This document shows, one piece after another, positions 45,541 to 56,585 of a stretch of 64,000 bases of DNA. This DNA is from Clarireedia homoeocarpa. Taxonomy: Eukaryota > Ascomycota > Leotiomycetes > Helotiales > Rutstroemiaceae. The position numbers and the translations under genes were made by a program. The stretch is from assembly GCA_001465935.1 (NCBI GenBank), contig LNKV01000040.1, positions 1 through 64,000 of the forward strand, in the 5' to 3' direction. The notes under the pieces are model-generated. The model was given only the letters and a program-made list of their open reading frames with translations, was not told the DNA's origin and did no database searches. How positions within the stretch are numbered: the stretch's first letter is position 1; each line of letters opens with the position of its first letter.

Positions 45541-46165
45541 ATTTTAACGACCTTTTTGAGTCCAAGACTATGTAGGTCAGTAGAGACTCTACGAGTCAAT
45601 TTTACAGAGGAGAAACTAGCAAAACTCCTCTACTTCCACTGTAGTATCCTAACTTAATAGACTTCTCCCTTGACAAGTAACAGTTTCTTTAAGCTGTAGG
45701 AAAGAAGATAGCTACTCTAGGTTCCTCTATATTATAACTTGTTACAAAAGGTTCTTGACAGAGAGAAATAGCCTCAGATCCTTCCTTCTCACTTCCCTTT
45801 GCGTTGTGATACTGGCTATATAGATATTACTAGTAATCGGCTATTTATTGGCAGTTCTCTCTCTCTTCTTGTCTAATCAAAGTCCTTCTCCTCTCCCCAG
45901 TCCAAGCTATTCTGTTTATAATTATAATCCGCTTTGTTCCCCTTTATATTTTCTCCGAAGGTACAATATACAAACGGAAGTCGAAAGTAAAGGAATATAT
46001 CGTGAAAGTCCTTAGATTGCGAAAATTTGTCGAGAATCGATTGTAGGTAAAATAACGTCGTCGGAGTAACGTTAAAACAATTTAATCTTGGCTCTCAAGG
46101 GATGAATCACCTCGAGGTTCGTAGAGGACACCGCGTACAGGTGTTGAGTGTTTGTCCTCCTCGAT
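45541..46165. mobile_element. Insertion of about 625 bp inside MITE copy 2
   Basis: Absent from copy 1. It is flanked by the direct repeat GATATCACTT (45533-45542 and 46166-46175), of which copy 1 has a single GATATCA. This looks like a target-site duplication of 8-10 bp. Its ends show no inverted repeats and no clear TG...CA, so its class is unknown. No open frame; a solo LTR or a non-autonomous element is possible. Confidence 0.6.
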
Positions 46166-46515
46166 GATATCACTTATATACGTAGGTATTCGCCAAGATT
46201 AGTAATATTGAGGATATACTGAAATACCGGAATGTAGTACATTCCTAAGAGTTCGGGAATTTGAGATTCCTGATTAGGCAATTGTGAAGCTAGGGAAAGG
46301 AGCCCTACTTCTCCCCTCTCCCCTCAGTCTGCTTTCTCTCTCTTCGGCCTGCTTTCTCTCTTAAGAAGTACTGGCACTGGCAACTAGCTAAAGGCAACCA
46401 GCTAAAGGCAACGAGCTAAAGGCTTTACATTCCATCGATTAATCTAGTATTTCAGTATATTGCTAATATTAGTGGTATTTCAACTGAAACTGAGTATTAT
46501 CAGTAGTATAGAATC

Positions 46516-47309
46516 TGTGCCGGTCCATACGTAAATTCGTTGATTCATGAATAGACTACGTCTATATATAAACACTTTTAATTTGCATCTCAAGTAGTCT
46601 ATATACAAATACTATTAACCCTGCACCTGCCCTACAGTATTAGCTCGCTGCCGTTTATTTTTCCTGAGTCCCTCAACTATCTCACTGTCGCTATTTTCCT
46701 TCGATACTAGTGCTTTCTCAGTATATAATACTATACTAGCTAGCTATCTATAGTTATAATCCTTATCGGCATAACAGTAAACTGAGTATTTATATTCGTT
46801 TTTCCAGTAGTTGAACGTCTTAAAAGTATATAATCCCTTAAATTTGTATGATTACTATCCTTTCGGATGTTAATACCTTCTTTACGACTGTACTTAAAAG
46901 CACTTCTGTTCTAGGCTCCTGGATATATATCCCCTTTATAACTGAATCAGGTAGTCTATTTAGCTCCCTAGTAGGGATCGGATTCTTTATAACTCCGAAC
47001 TCAGTTTGAATCCGATATCTATAAACACATTTTTGATCTCCCTAGGGAAGTTATCGATAATCTATAAGAGGGGGGGGGGGGGGGGGGGCGCCGGCGAGGT
47101 CATAATAATTATAATACTAGCCAAGTAGTGTAGTATAGAAGGAAGAAGGATTATCAACTATTAGAACTATGCATTTGTGCGGTAGATACTACCCACTTTA
47201 GGGCATTATGCCATTAACAAATAAACTAAGTTTATTTATGAATAGCCTCAATTTACACGTCGACTACGTCCATTCATGAAATGGGGAAATTTACGTACGG
47301 ACCGGAACA
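46516..47309. mobile_element. Nested inverted-repeat element of 794 bp inside MITE copy 2
   Basis: The left end TGTGCCGGTCCATACGTAA and the right end (inverse) TGTTCCGGTCCGTACGTAA extend into about 45 bp of imperfect inverted repeat with a shared TTCATGAAT core. It interrupts sequence that is continuous in copy 1. The 4-bp motif AATC flanks both sides (46512-46515 and 47310-47313) and may be its target duplication. The interior is AT-rich and has a 19-G run at 47070-47088. No coding capacity. Confidence 0.72.
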
Positions 47310-47415
47310 AATCCAATACTCCTCACTGGGCATATATCCTTAAGAATCCAGATGTATCACTATAATGGGGCGTATGCAAAATACTGAAAATACTAAGTCC
47401 TACACTGCTACCATA

Positions 47416-49543
47416 TGCAAAATTTGAAGCCTGTGGGCTTGGATCTGACACGCTTGCCCACCTTTTTAGCAGGAGAAGTTTATATCTCACGATGATCACA
47501 TCATTGTATCGAGCCAACGACATACATAGTTGGTCGCCTATATCTCCTCGACGACTTCCAAGTTCTCTAACCTCAAACGCCGATGTAAAAATCTAGAAGT
47601 GCATTTCTAACCGACACGGTGGGGACCAGCCGGCGTACGTCCTATCTTTGACATAGACCATACACCAGATGAAGCTCGTAGCATTTCATGTCTCTAGCCA
47701 ATTGGGCACAGAAGTTATAAGATGAAAGTAGGTGAAGTTCCACTGCTTTAGACTTCGAAACAGGGGAGGCAGGAGATAGATGAGAAGGAAAGCTGCTACG
47801 CTCAAACGGTAATGCTTAGCGCCAATGGCCCGCTGCAAATCACCATGAACGAATCGTCGCCTGGCCATGTAGAGATCGACACAAGTATGAACAAACTGCG
47901 GTACACGCCCGCGACTCGGTTCTATTGGGTGCCTCGTGTTGCGCCGGACACCTTGGAAACCAATTTGCAACTCAAGAGGACTTTCCAATAGTACATATAG
48001 CCGGACGAATTATGGAGCAGCGCTATCCGAGCGCTTCTGTCGCGGCGACCAATGCCATCTGATGCTTACGGACGTAGTCTGAAACGCTAGTCGCAGAGAA
48101 ACGGCCGTGGGTCTGCAAAGCAGAAGCACGTGATCATCGTCAATACTTTCCTCGGACGCGAATCGGTTTTCTGGTATAACGCGTTTCACACGGACCTAAA
48201 ACTTCAACTGCCGAGCTAAAAGAGCGGGCCGCAAAAAGCGGACTGTACAGCACGGTATTTCGATATTGCATCTCGATATTGCTTAAGCGAGACACTTGAC
48301 TCGCAGTCGAGCGCTGCACCATAGGGTGCAAGCGGAATCTACGACATGCAGGGTACATGCCTGTGCTTCACGGCCTGGGTCTATTCACTACTGCTCTGCG
48401 CGTGTATCTTTCGGCGGTGGGATTCACTGCGAAGCTTTGCGCGAGGGTCATGGCTTTGCTTGGTCATATTGGCAAAACATTGCAATCTTATCAATGAGGT
48501 TTAGTCGGACTAGAGGTTTAGTCGGACTACACACTATTCCATATCACACTTACGTATTAGACAAAGGCTTTGCGATGTTAGTTCATCAGTCGACGTCGGC
48601 TCCTGTAACGGGCAGTTATTGACTGTTTCACTCCGCATTCCTCCTTCGACACGAGTTACAACAACGGGCCATCTCATGACACGAACAGGCAGCCCTCTTT
48701 CCAGTCAAAAGTAGGTTTATCGAAGACTTCAAACGAATGTCGAAAGTTCCATGTCGCACATGTCCCATCTTGGCTGTTTGGGTTCCACTTCGGCAAAACG
48801 TGCACGGACGTGGGTATGTTAAGAAACGTGACCCTGTTTGACTACGGCTGCCAAGCTCGCCAAGATATATCTGGATCTCGCAAATGGTCATTGCGAAAAC
48901 GTTCTCCGTTTCGATGATCTTCACTCACCGGGCGAAATCGATGCAAACGTGCTGGACTATCCGCACTCTGTTTCGCCGTAGCCATCCCTTTGAGGCAAGA
49001 ATGCAATGCCATAGGTCTGAGCCATCATATTCCAGCCCTTTTCTGCCGATACTACCATCCAGCCACTGACTCCCACTCCACCCTTTCTTTGACCGCGCCT
49101 TGACTGTTTGGTCCACATTGGGTCGCGCACCTCAGTGCAGAAGCAGAAAGCGCAAGCTCAGACTTGCGGAATGAGTTAAGCATCAGATCTCAGGATGCTC
49201 TTGGCAGGATGCTCTTGGCACGTTTCCTGTGCATGCCGTCTACCCGCTATACACATTGTGCCGAAAATAGTCACCGTTGATGCTGCTTTGCCCATCATCA
49301 AGAAACTATTAAAGCTGTTCGATATTCCTTCGTTTTTACCTTCTTCTCATCAGCATCCAACAGTTTTCAGTTTCATTTCCAACTTTCAAAAACATCTTTA
49401 CATTCTACAGCCGCTTGCGATTGATTCGTGACCGCTTACTATCTTTATCAATTTTTTAATTCTTTTTACAAGACACCAACCAAAAAACACCAACCCAAAA
49501 ACCCCAACCAAAAAACACCAACCAAGCAACCCCAACAGTCAAA
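47416..49543. other. Intergenic, 2.1 kb, with short direct repeats
   Basis: No supported gene. Two small duplications occur: GGTTTAGTCGGACTA (48498 and 48517) and GGATGCTCTTGGCA (49193 and 49207). The last 75 bp before the next ATG are CA-rich (CCAACCAAAAAACA units), probably the 5' UTR of the Egh16-like gene. Confidence 0.5.
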
Positions 49544-50405
49544 ATGCGTTTCACTCTCGCCATTGCCGCTATCATCCCTCTCGTTGCCGCCCATGGCAAG
49601 ATCGCAGTCATGGTGAGTACTATTCATTCGATCCTCACATCCCATCATCCCATCCACCTGCAATCATCCCATACTTCTTTTCACATTCAGCCGATCTTTT
49701 CCCTGCCCGATCTTTCTGCTAACAAATTTCTTATAGACTGGTGATGCTGGCGGAAACACCACTGGTCTCGGTATCCAAGGTGGTGTTGTTCCAGGCCCAG
49801 GAAAGAACAAGGTCACTGAGGTCGACACCACCGTCTTCAACAGCAAGAACGCCGCTACTGATGGTCTCGGAAAGACCAGTGTTGGTCCTAACACCTTGGC
49901 TGGCATGAGCGCTGTCATGGCCCAGTCCGGCAGCACTCTTCCTCAAGTCTCCGACGGAGGATCTCTCACCGGAACCGTCCACATCGTCACCACTGACGGA
50001 GCTGGTCCTTACTCCGCCATTGTCGACCCCACTGGTACCGGTGCTTTCTCCAAAGGTACCCAAGCCAAGGTTACCACTCAAGTCCCCGGCAACAGGGGTA
50101 ACATCGCTGCCCCCAAGCAACGCTCCATCGTTATGCGCTCCCTCGTCAACATGGGCATCGTCAAGCGTGCCAGCAACGTCAACGAGGACTACCCCATCGC
50201 TATCCAAGTGCCAGCTGGCACTACCTGCACGGGTACCGTCGCTGGTCAACAAAACGTCTGCTTGGTTAAGATTGCCAACCCCTCCGGTGCTGGTCCATTC
50301 GGTGGTGTTATTGCTATGCAGATGGCTGGTGCTGGTGCTGGTGCTTCCAACAGCTCAGCTGCTGCCGAGCCCAAGCGCTCCATCGGTGCTAAGTTCCGTG
50401 CTTAA
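49544..50405 (+). CDS. Secreted Egh16/Gas1-like protein (appressorium-associated family)
   Basis: Two exons, 49544-49612 and 49737-50405, coding 245 residues. The N-terminus MRFTLAIAAIIPLVAAHG is a clean signal peptide. The mature part begins GKIAVMTGDAGGNTTGLGI and contains FNSKNAATDGLGKTSVGP, VHIVTTDGAGPYSAIVDP, and CLVKIANPSGAGPFGGVIAMQ. This pattern matches the Egh16-like family (Blumeria Egh16, Magnaporthe MAS3/GAS1/GAS2), secreted proteins expressed during appressorium formation in plant pathogens; their biochemical activity is unknown. The tail is Ala/Gly/Ser-rich. Codon choice is strongly biased (many C- and G-ending codons), as in highly expressed genes. The CA-rich leader and short intron also fit strong expression. 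Confidence 0.88.
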
Positions 50406-50956
50406 ATAACTCAGCTTCGAGTCCATTGACTGGACACGGGTTGAATCATGGGAATAGCTGGATGCTAGATCGGCAAAATGGAGGAGCAGGATATAGAAGT
50501 GGTGGTTGGGGAGTTTCTTATGTCAATTGGTCGTTTTAAGGGGTGCAAAAATTGAGAAATTAGCAATAATTTCTCAGTTTTATCTTGTATCTAGTGTAAC
50601 TTGTCACTCCTTTAAAATATAAGTTGGTGCTGAAATCTCTGGTCTTTTTCTCTTTGCGATTTCCATGTGACACTTGTGATGCGCCGTGAACAATTGTATT
50701 AGCCAATGCCTACATTCATCCGACTACTAATTCATTGAACTTGAAAACATTCGCAACAATCTTTTGCCAAGCAGCCATCTATCTATCTATCTATTTCATG
50801 ACGTTCGCACACACAGCACAGGTTCACCCCACCTTCATCATATCCCTATTCAAAATAAATTCCCATCTCGATATCGATAAATACATCCACCCCCCAGAAT
50901 ACCCCTTCCTCTTCCTCTCCTCTTCCCCATTCTTGCCGTGAAGTCGATTGTCTCCC
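50406..50956. other. 3' flank of the Egh16-like gene
   Basis: Contains a CTAT microsatellite-like string near 50780. No gene. It ends at the target duplication of the next MITE. Confidence 0.5.
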
Positions 50957-51493
50957 TTCACAATTAGGCTGCGCAAACAGTTAACCGTGGGAGTCCCATA
51001 GTATTGCCAAGACAATCCGCGGATTATCCGTTACGGAGCGGATAGTTGAAATCTCAGATAGTTAGTCTGTAGGAAATCCGTACGTAGATATCCACAGGGT
51101 ATCTGTTAAACTGTAGGTAATTTGTAAATATACAGATAATCCGTCAATTTAAAAGTAAAAATATTCCTATAATAAGTAAGTATTTTAAACTTAGAACCTA
51201 AGGTTTTAATTTAAGCCTTTAAGCCTTAGTTCTAAGCTTAAAGCTTCAAACCTTAATTTTTTGAGGATATACTTTTTATACTAATTTATACCAAGTATAA
51301 AAGTTATCCGGGTATTTGTACACTTTTTATGCATTTTTATATATACGTGGGATACCCACGGTTAACCGTAAATCTACAGAGCGGATTATGATTTTAAAAT
51401 ACCATCCGCGGATTGTGAAAAGGGAGGGGACCCCCAACCGCGGTTTGGGAGTATCCGCGGTTACGGTTTATTTCTGCGCAGCCTATTCACAAT
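50957..51493. mobile_element. hAT-like MITE of a second family (521 bp) with perfect 8-bp target duplication
   Basis: The element 50965-51485 begins TAGGCTGCGCA and ends with its exact inverse TGCGCAGCCTA. Pairing continues imperfectly inward through the TTAACCGTGG and CCGCGGTTACGG segments. TTCACAAT occurs immediately outside both ends (50957-50964 and 51486-51493), an 8-bp target duplication. The interior is AT-rich with repeated ATCCG and CCGCGGATT motifs, and no open frame. The ends differ from the CAGTG family, so this is a separate element. Confidence 0.88.
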
Positions 51494-51538
51494 GAACGGA
51501 TTTATTTTATACTCACATCTCAACAACATATTGTTCGA

Positions 51539-51579
<41 letters not shown>

Positions 51580-52119
51580 CATTTTAGGACCTTGCTCCAT
51601 CCACATCCTTCTCGCCATGCCAGACTTCGAATTCATACTTCTCTACAGTAGAGTCTGAACTTTCAATCGAGCTCGATTTCTCGTCTTGTTTTCTCCGGCT
51701 CGGCTGTGGCTAAATATCTAGCTATGCATGAACAACGTGATGAAAATAGCTAGCTCAGTTAGTGGGTTGTTTAATTCGTGGATAGTATATACAAGGCCTG
51801 TTGTTGTAGGTTCTAGCTGGCTGGTGGTTGTAGCATGGATGGATGGCTCGGCTCTTCTTTCTTTCGGTAATATTAGTAGAGGAACAAGAATGTCAAAGAA
51901 TAAATAAAAAAACCACATAGATTGGAAGTAGTAAAGAGGGGAACGTAATGGTATGTATACTCATTTATAAACTTTGTGTGACTTTTCAGTTGTATTATAT
52001 ATATCCTTGTTCCAACAAAGGCAATGATTAAACTCTCGACCCATGATTCGTAATTCAGTGGCACAACGCTCCTGCTGATGCCATCCTGAACATCCATCCC
52101 AATCCACATCTAACATGAA
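51494..52119. repeat. Intergenic with a 38-nt poly-T run
   Basis: 3' flank of the carboxylesterase gene. Contains T x 38 at about 51542-51579, close to the MITE. A poly-A tail of a retroposed sequence on the minus strand or simple slippage could explain it; no retroposon body is recognisable. Confidence 0.6.
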
Positions 52120-53841
52120 TTAAAACGTGCAAAAATTATCTATCCTATCCGAGCTAACCAAATCGAACAAAACATCATCCTCCGCCACCAACAGCATATT
52201 CTCCGACCCCTGCGTAAAAGCCGGCCACTCAAACAACGTGCTATTATTCGGATTTCCCCCCGCATCACCCGTCGCCGCACCCGGCGAAAGTCGCACCGGA
52301 CCCCTTGCCGGATTCTCCGCAAATGACAACCACAGCGCTTCGAGCGCATAGCTCACCTGGAACTCGAACTCGGTCGAGTTCCCGCGGTACTCGTAGTGCG
52401 TGCCGAAGAGGAGGGGCAGCTCGGCACTGTGGTAGGCGCCGAACCAGGAGACGGGGGAGATGTTAGAGAAGTTACCGGCGTATTGATAGCGGTAGGTGGT
52501 TAGGTTGGCGAGGTTGCGGATGTAAACGTTTTGCGCGACGGGGCAGGCGATGATCCTGTTGGTGGTGTTGAAGAGGACTTCAGCGCCGGGTCCAGAGGGT
52601 GTGTAGGCGACGAAGCCGGCACCTTCGTTGGTGTTGCTGCCTGTGATTTCGGGCTGTTGACAAAGGAGTTAGTTATGTGTATTGTGGGCTGGGCGAGTCT
52701 ATGCATGCGCAACTTACAATCCTTGCAACCTTTCCACTCAGAGCTTGAGAAGTGTAATTAGAAAAGACGATTTTTTCATCTTGGACAGGCGCAAATGATA
52801 TCGAAGGCTTGGTGCCATTGGAGCTATACCATGAGAGGGCATTCTCCAATGTCTGAGCAGGCACTTTGCGAACGCAGCTCAACTCTTCAGTAGGGTCCAA
52901 GTCACCGCAGCCAACGAGACCAGCTAGGAATGTGAAATTGGATTGAAGCTTGTCTTGGCTGTTCAGTAAAGTTGGTGCGCCAGAATCTGCGATGATTCCT
53001 GCCACAATTGGATCCTCAGGATATGAATATGCGTAGGTAGAAACACTGGCACCTCCGGCGGACTGACCCCAGAATATAATTCGTTCAGGATCACCACCGA
53101 AGTTGGCAATGTTGGCTTGAGTCCACTCAATCCTGTTATGGTATTAGTTGATGATATTAAATAGGTAAGTGAATGGCTGAATGAACTCACGCCTTTCTTT
53201 GGTCGAGTAGGCCGAGATTTTGGTCAGTCAAACCTTTAGCATTAGGGAAACCAAATACGTTTACACGATAGCTATGGTTGAACATTAGCTGGGAGGGTTA
53301 AGGTGGGGATTGAAGCTACTTACTTCATCACCACAACAATGTGCGATTGTGTCCGTTGTACCCACTGATCGGGAATTTTGTAGAGTGAGTTCTGACCACC
53401 ACTCGTGAACCCACCACCCGGAACATACAGGAAAACAGGAAGTGGACGTTGCTGCTGAGCAATGACCTCCGCCTTTGGTGTCCAAACAGAAACGTATAAA
53501 CAGTCTTCAGAAGTGCCTCCATTGATTAGAAACTGAGTCTCATATGCAGTGTATATTGTTGAACTGTTGCTAAACTGCTGCATACAGGATGGAGGAAATG
53601 TCGTAGCATTGATGGCTCCATTGGGGTCTTTCGACACCGGCGGAGCAAATCGAAGATCGCCAATTGGCGGTTCAGCATATGGTATACCAAGAAATTGCCT
53701 GACGTCAGGGGCGGTTTGGTTGTAAAAGCCGTAGACTGGCCCACTGGTCGTTTGCACCAGAACATCTGTACCAGCAGCTGCCAGAACACCAGATACAACT
53801 AGTGCACATGCACCTAGCGAAGATTTTGAAAGGCGAACCAT
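52120..53841 (-). CDS. Secreted type-B carboxylesterase/lipase
   Basis: Alpha/beta-hydrolase of the carboxylesterase type B family, predicted secreted. Four exons, complement(53324..53841), (53191..53271), (52718..53132) and (52120..52653), sum to 1548 nt, 515 residues. Signal peptide at the N-terminus (SLGACALVVSGVLAAAG). Family landmarks: RQFLGIPYAEPPIGDLRF, SEDCLYVSVWTP, the oxyanion segment VPGGGF, NYRVNVFGFP across intron 1, and the nucleophile elbow WGQSAGGAS (Ser224). The acid is Glu348 in GSNTNEG and the base His413 in GAYHSAEL, so the catalytic triad is complete. Many N-x-S/T sites suggest glycosylation. The substrate cannot be told from sequence. Confidence 0.92.
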
Positions 53842-54734
53842 CTTCGAAATGTAGAATAAAGAGAGACTTAAGACATCAAAAGGGAATGTACCTACCTACT
53901 ACTCTACTTATATTCTTCTCCCTTGGAAGAGCTCAAGAGTGGTATAAGTCAGCATGATTCTTCCAACATTCTTCTAAGAGGAAGAATCCTTAGCCGAAAC
54001 GCAAAAAATTGCAGAAACGTAGTATACATTCAACTTGTACATACCCCATGGGTAAGGTTATTAGCGGTGTGTCGATAACTGCGGGGTTTGCGGGATATGC
54101 GGAGGAGTGTTCATTACTCCATCCACTTCTGTTGAAAGGAGTGTGGGGTCCCCGCCTCGTATCTCAAGCTCTGGGAATTCACCGTTACATCGTTCTCAAG
54201 CCTAAAGAATGACCCGCCCCCATTTCAACAGCGGTATTGCCAGTATTTCTGGTGCAGGATACATTGAGCACGTGCTGCTCTCCTTCGACTATCAACCGGG
54301 AAACAACCCAAAAATCCTCCGGAGGCTGGGAAGTGACTTCATATGCCGAGCATTTGCCATGATGAACTTTCCATAAGCCGCTAGCATATCCTTAAGGAAA
54401 GCGGGGAGAGACTGAAATACAAAGTCAATTCCTGTAAATGCTGACTCATCGCGGCCCTAGTTCATCTATTAGTACTTGATTGGAACCAGAGGACATATAT
54501 TAAGGGGTTAAAAAGTTGACTAGGTGCATAATTGCAAGAATTTGTAGGGAAGGCAAACATGTTCAATCAATAGCTGGTGTGTGGTGTTGTTAATTTTGCT
54601 GTTGATTCTCACTCACATTTCCGTGAAACATCTCTGGACTGGTGAGAGCGCAATTGCAGCTTCTAGTCAGAGCTGAGCGCTGACCGGCTCAAAACAAAAA
54701 TAGCAGAAACCTCAATTGAAAGCAAAAATGAAAT
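53842..54734. other. Intergenic
   Basis: Promoter side of the carboxylesterase gene up to the tRNA-Ser gene. No gene; a 67-codon plus-strand frame at 54009-54212 is unsupported. Confidence 0.5.
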
Positions 54735-54841
54735 CGATGGCTGCAGGATTTGAACCTGCGCGGCCGAAACCATATGATGTCAATTGACTGTAGTGAATAC
54801 AGTATTCGAGTCATACCCATTAACCACTCTGGCAAACCACC
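54735..54841 (-). tRNA. tRNA-Ser(CGA) with a 26-nt intron
   Basis: Class II tRNA on the minus strand. Acceptor stem GGTGGTT (54841 downward) pairs with AGCCATC, discriminator G at 54735. The T-arm is GCAGG-TTCAAAT-CCTGC. The anticodon stem is TATGA/TCATA with loop CTCGAA, giving anticodon CGA (Ser). A 26-nt intron follows position 37, the nuclear location. A long variable arm (TGGTTTCGGCCGC region) is present, as in Ser tRNAs. The mature length is about 81 nt before CCA. Confidence 0.9.
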
Positions 54842-55585
54842 TGATTGTTCACACCAATTGTTTAATTCATATAATAAAGAGTTGAATTATGCACAATTGA
54901 GCAGCAATCTAATCCACGATGTCTGATCTGGTCTTGTCTATGAAAATGTTACTATCTAGTATTGTTATTTTGCTTTCTAATGTGTGCGTCTGCTTTGGGG
55001 TCTTGAAAGATCATGTATTAGGGGCGTCGATGCTATTATATGCGAGGTTGCAAGATGTCTGATCGAATAGGCATTATTATATCTTAAGAGCCCCCAGTCC
55101 TAAGTGCAGAAAGACTGCAACGACCTATGCATCCCTTCGCCACCATTTTTCAAGCCATAGATTGAAACCGATATACTCTATCAATCTCAGTAGACATATT
55201 CAGTCAGTTTTATTATTGTACCAGAACCATTAAGTCCGTGGGGAAGCGGGGTCGGATAAATATTCATGCTGGCTGGCTGTCCAGTATCCTATCCGTGCAA
55301 AATGAAATCGAAGAACATACTGCATTGCGGGCAAACTTTTCCGAATGATATGCGGGTATTGACCAATTCAGTGGCTACTGCATGAAACGTATTTCGTGAC
55401 AGTAGCTAGTACTATACTGAACACTTGCGCTCCGCACTTCCCATCCTCCCTACGCTGAACTTCGTCTTCGTGAGAAACTGCATTGTGTGCACCATGAATT
55501 GTGCATCATCATTTTAACCTGCCCAACGCCAAAGAAATGCATAAAATACACCCACCGTTTCCCATTCCTACAATGCCTATTCTCC
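54842..55585. other. Intergenic
   Basis: Upstream flank of the tRNA-Ser gene and 3' flank of the minus-strand membrane protein. No gene or repeat is supported. Confidence 0.5.
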
Positions 55586-56194
55586 TCATTTTGCGCCCTC
55601 CTTCTTTTTCCTCTCTTCTTCTAGCACCTTCTCGTCTTTCTCTTTCACCTCCTCCATCTTCTTCTCCCCTCGATTCCACACCTCCCATATCTGCTCCATA
55701 ATCAAATCACCATATCCTTTCCCCTCCTCCAACGCCTTCCTCTCCGTCTCATCTTTTTCCTTCCTCCAATCGCTTCCCTCCCTACCCAACCAAGCCCTTT
55801 GTAAAATCCCCACCCCCTTCTCTTCCTCCCCTTTTCCATTCCCCTCACTCAATTTCTTCCCCTGCGAATCCATCCCCTTCCTTCTCAGCTCCTCCCTCAA
55901 CCGGGTCTGCACATCCTTCGCTCCATCCGGCAATTCGGTCCCCACTGCCTTTCCGAGTCTTTCCCCGCGTCGTTTTATTCTCTCCAGGAAAGGAACACCC
56001 GTATATTCGTACGCGAGATGGTTTCCCCCAATAAACGTGCATGTCATAAGACCGAATGTGTAAATATCGAGTTTCCGCGGCGGGAGAGCGATGAGAATCG
56101 GGCATGCTATGAGAGCAAAAAGGGAGACATTGTGGAGGAGGGGTGTTGTGCGGGGTGGTTGTGTAGGAGGGGCATTGATGGTTGGGGTGGACAT
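55586..56194 (-). CDS. Small two-TM protein of the fungal 'rhomboid family membrane protein' group
   Basis: Single exon of 202 codons. The first ATG in frame is at 56194 (MSTPTINAPPTQPP). Two hydrophobic segments lie close together (LLHNVSLFALIACPILIAL and LDIYTFGLMTCTFIGGNHLA), joined by a PPRKLD turn. A long charged Lys/Glu-rich tail follows, likely coiled-coil, with the conserved stretch GKGYGDLIMEQIWEVWN. Homologues are often labelled 'rhomboid family membrane protein' in fungal annotations (from memory). It lacks the catalytic GxSG and His of rhomboid proteases and is far too small, so it is probably not a protease. A mitochondrial or ER membrane role is possible. Confidence 0.75.
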   Translation of the reverse strand: MSTPTINAPPTQPPRTTPLLHNVSLFALIACPILIALPPRKLDIYTFGLMTCTFIGGNHLAYEYTGVPFLERIKRRGERLGKAVGTELPDGAKDVQTRLREELRRKGMDSQGKKLSEGNGKGEEEKGVGILQRAWLGREGSDWRKEKDETERKALEEGKGYGDLIMEQIWEVWNRGEKKMEEVKEKDEKVLEEERKKKEGAK

Positions 56195-56585
56195 TTCGAG
56201 TATGACGGTGTGATTGAACAATGTGTATCTCGGAATTGAATATTTTCGATTGATTTGGATTGGAGGTTGGGGCGGCTACGTGGAATTCATGTTGTACCTT
56301 TCGGTGGACATGTCCTTCAACAGACGCGACAATGACGCTGTAGATTTTTTTGGGGGTTCGACCGGACGAAGGTTTATCCGTGCATTCTTCCTCTTCATAT
56401 ATTCTCAGGCGCAGCGATTAAAATATGATCTTATTCCTTTTGAGCTTGTTGATATATTACCTTCTCGTTGTTTTACATATATAGAAAAATTTAATTTTAA
56501 ACATTGATTTCTTTTCTGACTCGCGCAATAACCACGGTCAAATATTATACAAGCTATGCCTCTCTCTTCTTTCCAGCTGAACTTA
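56195..56585. other. Intergenic
   Basis: Nothing gene-like; short spacer between two minus-strand genes, AT-rich near 56440-56510. Confidence 0.5.

Larger units (their letters stand above)
45435..47415. mobile_element. hAT-like MITE, copy 2, with 8-bp target duplication and two nested insertions
   Basis: The element spans 45443-47407, with perfect 17-bp termini CAGTGTAGGACTTAGTA and their inverse. It is bracketed by the exact 8-bp duplication CTACCATA at 45435-45442 and 47408-47415. CAGTG ends plus 8-bp duplications are diagnostic of hAT transposition. Without its insertions it is collinear with copy 1. It carries three tandem 14-mers (CAACTAGCTAAAGG, CAACCAGCTAAAGG, CAACGAGCTAAAGG at 46381-46422), where copy 1 has two. 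No transposase is encoded. Confidence 0.88.

Noticed and set aside
48296..48622. 108-codon plus-strand frame
   Set aside because: No conserved pattern; it spans a short direct repeat and looks random.
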